Of a stretch of DNA of 64,000 bases, positions 59,296-64,000 are shown piece after piece; within the stretch, counting starts at the first letter, position 1; each line of letters starts with the position of its first letter. The DNA is from an uncultured Propionibacteriaceae bacterium (GTDB lineage: Bacteria > Actinomycetota > Actinomycetes > Propionibacteriales > Propionibacteriaceae). Where the stretch lies: positions 1-64,000 of the forward strand of contig CALIWR010000023.1 in NCBI GenBank assembly GCA_938046585.1, in the 5' to 3' direction. Made by a program: the position numbers and the translations under genes. A model generated the notes under the pieces. The model searched no databases and was not told where the DNA came from. It saw only the letters and a list, made by a program, of their open reading frames with translations.

Positions 59296-60149
59296 TGTCG
59301 GGGCAGGACGCGATCCGTCTCGAGGGGGTGGTGCGCCGGCAGGGTGACTTCGTCTTGGGGCCGCTGAATTTGCGGGTTCCGGCGGGAATGGTGACCGGTT
59401 TTGTCGGTCCTAATGGGGCCGGCAAGACCATGGCGATCAAGGCGATGCTGGGAATGGTAGGCATCAGGGGCGGCAGTATCCAGGTCCTCGGCGGGCCGCC
59501 CGGGGCTCACCAGGACCAGATCGGAGTGGTTCTCGACGCGATAGCGCTGCCGCAGGTGTGGAACGCGATCTCGGCGGCCCGTAACCTGTCTCAGTTCTAC
59601 CCGTCCTGGGACCAGGCGTACTTCATTGAACTTCTGGATCGGCTCAAGGTCCCGCGCCGAGTCAAGGTGAAGAATCTGTCCCGGGGGCAGGGCGTGAAAC
59701 TCCAGGTGGCGCTGGCCATGGCGCACCGGCCCAGGCTGCTGATTCTCGACGAGCCCACCACGGGTCTGGACCCGGCAGCGCGACTCGAGGTACTCGATAT
59801 CTTCCAGGAATACCTGATCGAGGAAGGGCGCACGGTCCTGTTTTCGAGCCATATCACCTCCGACCTGGATCGGATCGCCGACCATCTGCATGTTCTCGCA
59901 GACGGGCAGACCTGTTTCGAAGGGCCCCTGTCGGATGTGTACGAGGACTGGGCCATGGTCCATGCCCCGGTCACCGAGCTGAGCATGGAGGGGAGAAGGG
60001 TCCTGGTAGGCGCCCGACCTAAGAATCTCGCCTATCACGGACTGATCCGTATTGAGGATTCGGCCTTCTTTGGACCACAAATTGTGATCGAGAGACCCAC
60101 CCTGGACGAGGCCGTCGTCTGCTGGAGCCGGCATGGGAAGGAATGGTGA
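59277..60149 (+). CDS. ABC transporter ATP-binding protein (YtrA operon)
   Basis: 290 residues. Walker A GFVGPNGAGKTMAIKAMLGM near residue 45, where the usual second Thr is Met; signature LSRGQGVKLQVALAMA with Arg in place of Gly (LSGGQ read as LSRGQ); Walker B LLILDEPTTGLDPAARLE; switch His in SSHITSDLDR. It belongs to the short ABC-2 exporter group found with YtrA regulators. GGAAAGGAG lies 9 bases before ATG 59277; an ATG at 59295 overlaps the regulator stop directly. Partner membrane gene follows. Confidence 0.9.
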   Translation: MGIDRLMSGQDAIRLEGVVRRQGDFVLGPLNLRVPAGMVTGFVGPNGAGKTMAIKAMLGMVGIRGGSIQVLGGPPGAHQDQIGVVLDAIALPQVWNAISAARNLSQFYPSWDQAYFIELLDRLKVPRRVKVKNLSRGQGVKLQVALAMAHRPRLLILDEPTTGLDPAARLEVLDIFQEYLIEEGRTVLFSSHITSDLDRIADHLHVLADGQTCFEGPLSDVYEDWAMVHAPVTELSMEGRRVLVGARPKNLAYHGLIRIEDSAFFGPQIVIERPTLDEAVVCWSRHGKEW

Positions 60150-60150
60150 G

Positions 60151-60804
60151 ATGTCGACCGATCTGAAGATTCTGCGGACCGAATTGTCCGCCCAGGCCAG
60201 TACCCTGCTGATCTTTCTGATCGTCTCGGCGGCTGTGCTGGCGATGAGCCTGGTAGTGGGTATGGGCACGATGATCGTTCCCATGGCCATGATAACGGTC
60301 GCTTTCCTACCTATGCCCATGTTCGCTCGAGACGACAAGGGCAGGATGAACACGATGTACGTGATCCTGCCGGTCTCTCGCACGCGACGGGTCCTGGCGC
60401 GCTATCTGCTGCTCCTCGGCGCCGCGATCGTGATGACCCTGGCCGGGTTGGCGGTGTCGGTCCTGATTGATCCGTACGCCACGCGATATCCGTACTTCGA
60501 CAGGCCAGCCATGGCCTCGCTGATGGGCCTTGCCTTCGCCTTCATGTGCTTCGTGACGGGCGTGCAGCTCCCCTTGCTGTTCAGCTTCGACTTCCTCAAG
60601 GTCGGGATGTTCGCGGCGTGCATCCCTATCCTGACCGTCTTCGGTGGATCCTTGTTGTTGCAGCAGTATCCCCGCTGGATCTCGATCCTGCTGAAACCGA
60701 TCAGCGATTCCTGCACCGGGCCGCTGGGTTTGGCCCTCGGTATCGTCTGGATGGCCCTCTCGGCCGTGACCTCCATCTTTCTGTACGGCCGCCGCGATCT
60801 GTGA
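60151..60804 (+). CDS. ABC-2-type membrane permease subunit
   Basis: 217 residues with six membrane segments starting LLIFLIVSAAVLAMSLVVG. ARDDKGRMNTMYVILPVSRT is the cytoplasmic loop typical of ABC-2 permeases associated with YtrA-type ATPases. ATG 60151 follows GGAAGGAATGGTGAG and comes one base after the ATPase stop. With the ATPase it forms an exporter or a cell-envelope stress transporter; the substrate is unknown. Confidence 0.85.
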   Translation: MSTDLKILRTELSAQASTLLIFLIVSAAVLAMSLVVGMGTMIVPMAMITVAFLPMPMFARDDKGRMNTMYVILPVSRTRRVLARYLLLLGAAIVMTLAGLAVSVLIDPYATRYPYFDRPAMASLMGLAFAFMCFVTGVQLPLLFSFDFLKVGMFAACIPILTVFGGSLLLQQYPRWISILLKPISDSCTGPLGLALGIVWMALSAVTSIFLYGRRDL

Positions 60805-61168
<364 letters not shown>

Positions 61169-61214
61169 ATGGCCTGTAAGCCGAAGCAGAGTCTAGCCCA
61201 TCCGGGCCGGGATC

Positions 61215-62120
61215 TCACACCGACGTTGGGCGCTCGACCAAGGTCAGCAGAGTGGTCTCCGGCGGGCAAGCGAAGCGGTACGGGGCGTGCGGCGAGGTTC
61301 CTAGCCCGGCCGAGACATGCAGGGCCGAGGTGTGCCCGCCACTGTGGTGGTGCGACAGGCCCTTCACCCGGGCCCGATCCAGGTCGCAGTTGGTGATCAG
61401 CGCCCCGTAGCCGGGAACACACACCTGGCCGCCGTGGGTGTGCCCGGCGAGGATCAGATCCAGACGGTCGGCGGCCATCGCGTCCAGCAGCCGCAGATAT
61501 GGCGCATGGGTGACGCCCAACGAGACCACCGCGTCGGGGCAGGCAGGCCCGGCAACAGTCGAATAGTCATCCAGGCCGATATGGGCGTCCTTGGTACCCC
61601 GTACCTCGACCTGACGGCCGGCGACGCTCAGCAACAGCCGCCGGTGCTCGACATCAAACCAGCCTCCGGCGACCAGGGCGGCGCGCAATTCAGCATGTGG
61701 CAGCTCGGGCCGGGCCCGGCGTCGCCTGCCGAGGCCAAAATAAGACAGCGGGTTCACCGGCGTCGGCGCGTAGTAGTCATTCGAGCCGAAGACAAAGACT
61801 CCCGGTACCCGAAACAATCGCCGGTAGGCGCCCACGACCGCCTCGACTGCCTCGGCTGAGGAGATGTTGTCCCCGGTACTCACCACCAGGTCCGGGCGCA
61901 GACCGCCCAACGCATCCACGTACTCGATCAGCTGGCGCCGATCCAGCGACACGTGCAGGTCTGAAACGTGCAGCACCCGGATCGGGGCCTCGCCGAGCGG
62001 CAACACCGGGACCCGAACCTGCCGCACCCGGAAGGCATGGCGTTCTACCAGGACCCCGTACCCGATGCAGGCGACCCCGGCCGCGACGGTACCGGCCGCG
62101 GCCAGAGCGAGGCGCCTCAC
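61215..62120 (-). CDS. Membrane-anchored metallophosphoesterase
   Basis: 301 residues from GTG 62120, overlapping the penicillin-binding-protein stop by 4 bases; the longer frame to 62261 lies within that gene. One N-terminal membrane helix (LALAAAGTVAAGVACIGYGV). Calcineurin-like motifs: VLHVSDLHVSLDRR, STGDNISS, FVFGSNDYY, and the late AGHTHGGQVCVPGYG. The domain would face the outside, as in YkuE-like enzymes. Neighbourhood with a peptidoglycan synthase is conserved in actinobacteria and suggests a lipid or wall-precursor substrate, which is inference. Confidence 0.9.
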   Translation of the reverse strand: MRRLALAAAGTVAAGVACIGYGVLVERHAFRVRQVRVPVLPLGEAPIRVLHVSDLHVSLDRRQLIEYVDALGGLRPDLVVSTGDNISSAEAVEAVVGAYRRLFRVPGVFVFGSNDYYAPTPVNPLSYFGLGRRRRARPELPHAELRAALVAGGWFDVEHRRLLLSVAGRQVEVRGTKDAHIGLDDYSTVAGPACPDAVVSLGVTHAPYLRLLDAMAADRLDLILAGHTHGGQVCVPGYGALITNCDLDRARVKGLSHHHSGGHTSALHVSAGLGTSPHAPYRFACPPETTLLTLVERPTSV

Positions 62121-64000
62121 GTGGGTTGCCCGGGCTGCGGCACCGGCGGAGCAGGCTGATTCGGGTCCGGGGGTTGTGAGGGCTGCGGCCGCGGACCAGC
62201 CGAGATCAGCAAGTAGCAGGTGCTGCCGACGGTCTGCCCGCAGTCCACCCCCCCGGTCCAACTGCCGACCGGGCGGTGGTCGTCGTAGGTCTGGCGGGTC
62301 GACACGATGAAACCCGCGTTCTCCAGCGTGCTGCGGGCCTCGGCCATCGACATTCCCGAGACGCTCGGTCGCTTCACCTTGGTTCCGTTCAGGACCGAAT
62401 CCGGTGGCTCGGTGAAGCCGTCCTTGGGCGTCTTGGCCAGCGCCGCTCGCATCGTCGGGGCGTAGATCTCGCCGGCGTCACCCGAACCCGACCCCTCAAG
62501 CGAGAAGCCACCAGGCAACCGGACGCCTTTCAGGGAACCTCGGCGCTTGTCCCAATACTCCTTGTAGCGGGGGTTCTTGTCGATTGCGATCATGGACACC
62601 CCGGCCAAATTCGGGGTGTACCCGGCGAACCACACCGCCGCATTGGAATCGATGGTGCCGGTCTTGCCGGCCTGCGGCCGCCCGTCCGGGATCCGGGCCC
62701 GGGAGCCCGTGCCGTTCGACACCACCCGCTGCAGGACCTGGTTCACCGCATCGGCGATCTCCGGTTTGAGCACCTGCTGGCAGTTCCCGTTCGAGGTCGG
62801 CACTGAGCGGCCGTCCCGGGTCTTGATCGACTCGATGATGATCGGGTCGCAACGCTTGCCGCGGGCCGCCAAGGTCGCGTACGCGCTGGCCATCGAGATC
62901 GGTGACACCTCGGCGATCCCCAGGGTAAAGGACGGGTACCAGGCGAAGTCGGATTCGAGGCTGTTGCCGTTGGCCATCTTCACCCCCAGCCGGTCCGCCA
63001 TCCGCGCCGACTGGCAAATCCCAGCCGCCTGCTCCAATTGGACGTAGTAGGTGTTCACCGACATCTCGGTGGCCTTGTACATGTCGATGCTACTGAAGTT
63101 GCCGGTGGAGTTCTCGACCCGATACGGCGAGGTGTACCGGAACCGGATCTCCTGATCGCCCTGGCAGGTCAGGAACATCTTGCCGCGGAAATCCATCGGA
63201 GACGACGACATGAACTGGGTATGTACCGACATGCCCCGTTCGAGGGCATTAGCCATGGTGAAGGTCTTGAACGTCGACCCCGCCTGATAGCCCTCGGCGC
63301 CGCCCATCGCCGCCTCGACCGCATAGTTGTAATACGTCTCTCCGGCGTCGGCGTTCGAGCCCATCCGGTGCCGGTTCTGAACGATCGCGGTGATCAACCC
63401 GGTGCCCGGCTGAATCATCACCATCGTGGCGATCACCGGGTCGGTGGGCTTGATCCGCTGGGTTAGCTCCCGCTGAGCGGCATCCATCATCGCCGGATCG
63501 ATCTTGGTGTAGATCCGCAGCCCACCGCGCATCACGGTATTGCGGCGCTCGTCCTGGTTGTTACCCAGGGCCGGGTTGTGCAGCAGCGACATCTCGACGT
63601 ACTGGCACATGAACGGATACTTCGAGGTGATACAGCCCTGATTCGGGGGGCGGACCTTGCTCTGGTCGAAGCCTTCCGCCTTGGCCGCCTGCACCTCTTC
63701 CGGTGAGGCCACCCCCAGCTCCGCCATCCGGTTCAGCACGACGTTACGTCGCTCCACCGCCTGGGCGGGCCGGTGCTTCGGATCCAGGTTCGGGTTCTGC
63801 ACGATGCCGGCCAGCATCGCCGCCTGCGCCAAGGTCAGCTTGTCCGCGGTGGTGGAGAAGTAGCGCCGGGCGGCGGATTCCACCCCGTACGCGCCGTAGC
63901 CGTAGTAGACGGTGTTGAGGTAGCGCTCGAGGATCTCGTCCTTGCTGAACTTCTTCTCGACCGCAATCGCGTACCGCATTTCGCGGATCTTGCGTTCGTA
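62117..64000 (-). CDS. Class A penicillin-binding protein, 3' part (runs off window)
   Basis: Bifunctional peptidoglycan synthase; at least 627 residues are in the window and the 5' end is beyond 64000. The end of the glycosyltransferase domain is seen (REMRYAIAVEKKFSKDEILE, YYGYGAYGVESAARRYF). The transpeptidase has the catalytic Ser in GSTFK, the SVN triad (EMSVNTYY) and KTG (QAGKTGTIDSNAAVWFAGY). A C-terminal PASTA-like domain (PSVSGMSMAEARSTLENAGF) and a Pro-rich tail follow. It polymerises and cross-links the cell wall outside the membrane. The metallophosphoesterase gene is translationally coupled. Confidence 0.95.
   Translation of the reverse strand, partial: YERKIREMRYAIAVEKKFSKDEILERYLNTVYYGYGAYGVESAARRYFSTTADKLTLAQAAMLAGIVQNPNLDPKHRPAQAVERRNVVLNRMAELGVASPEEVQAAKAEGFDQSKVRPPNQGCITSKYPFMCQYVEMSLLHNPALGNNQDERRNTVMRGGLRIYTKIDPAMMDAAQRELTQRIKPTDPVIATMVMIQPGTGLITAIVQNRHRMGSNADAGETYYNYAVEAAMGGAEGYQAGSTFKTFTMANALERGMSVHTQFMSSSPMDFRGKMFLTCQGDQEIRFRYTSPYRVENSTGNFSSIDMYKATEMSVNTYYVQLEQAAGICQSARMADRLGVKMANGNSLESDFAWYPSFTLGIAEVSPISMASAYATLAARGKRCDPIIIESIKTRDGRSVPTSNGNCQQVLKPEIADAVNQVLQRVVSNGTGSRARIPDGRPQAGKTGTIDSNAAVWFAGYTPNLAGVSMIAIDKNPRYKEYWDKRRGSLKGVRLPGGFSLEGSGSGDAGEIYAPTMRAALAKTPKDGFTEPPDSVLNGTKVKRPSVSGMSMAEARSTLENAGFIVSTRQTYDDHRPVGSWTGGVDCGQTVGSTCYLLISAGPRPQPSQPPDPNQPAPPVPQPGQPT

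Overview
The window is 64 kb of high-GC DNA. Frequent GTG starts, 4-bp stop/start overlaps, a WhiB-like regulator, a BioQ-type biotin repressor, an ESX/type VII-like cluster, an actinobacterial-style ileS T-box and the order tRNA-Ser, SRP RNA, dnaX, ybaB, recR all point to an actinomycete. I favour a Propionibacteriales-like organism, but that is inference. Many genes appear leaderless: a TANNNT -10 box lies 6 to 7 bases before the start codon at serS, fhs, dnaX, the UTP-glucose-1-phosphate uridylyltransferase gene, the YtrA-type regulator and others.

Layout. 0.1-5.4 kb: BetT-type choline transporter, a PAP2/diacylglycerol-kinase fusion and tyrosine phenol-lyase. 5.5-10.8 kb: a signalling block with two NarL-type response regulators, two histidine kinases (one a tandem fusion with a dead first half) and a 49-residue secreted peptide 9 bases upstream of one kinase. 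10.9-23.2 kb: mostly housekeeping (serS, HAD phosphatase, secreted DUF4832 protein, bioB/bioQ, WhiB-like protein, phosphatase, GalT-like protein, decayed murQ, fhs). 23.3-27.5 kb: cobalamin riboswitch and a four-gene cobalamin uptake operon ending in a ferredoxin-domain protein.

27.7-37.3 kb is the accessory region. After a broken XRE/ImmA-type gene come drmC, drmB and drmA (the DISARM anti-phage core, no methyltransferase visible) in one overlapping operon led by a large serine recombinase. Divergent from it is an array of five tiny genes, four of which encode near-identical leaders followed by hypervariable cores, all with two S-x2-S-x3-C motifs. These are class III (labyrinthopeptin-like) lanthipeptide precursors, but no LanKC synthetase, protease or exporter gene is in the window. 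This orphan array beside a recombinase-led DISARM operon is the most striking content.

37.3-64 kb: Hsp20 under a perfect CIRCE element, Leloir genes (galK, UTP-glucose-1-phosphate uridylyltransferase, galE), alanine dehydrogenase, a dead hydroxyacid dehydrogenase, a small type VII-like cluster with a separately encoded NlpC/P60 effector, the tRNA-Ser/ffs/dnaX/ybaB/recR block with an N-terminally extended DnaX, a 30-bp minisatellite, a peptidase-M16-like protein without its zinc motif, T-box and ileS, lysC, a MarR regulator, a YtrA-type regulator with ABC transporter, tRNA-Pro, a metallophosphoesterase and the 3' part of a class A penicillin-binding protein that runs off the window.
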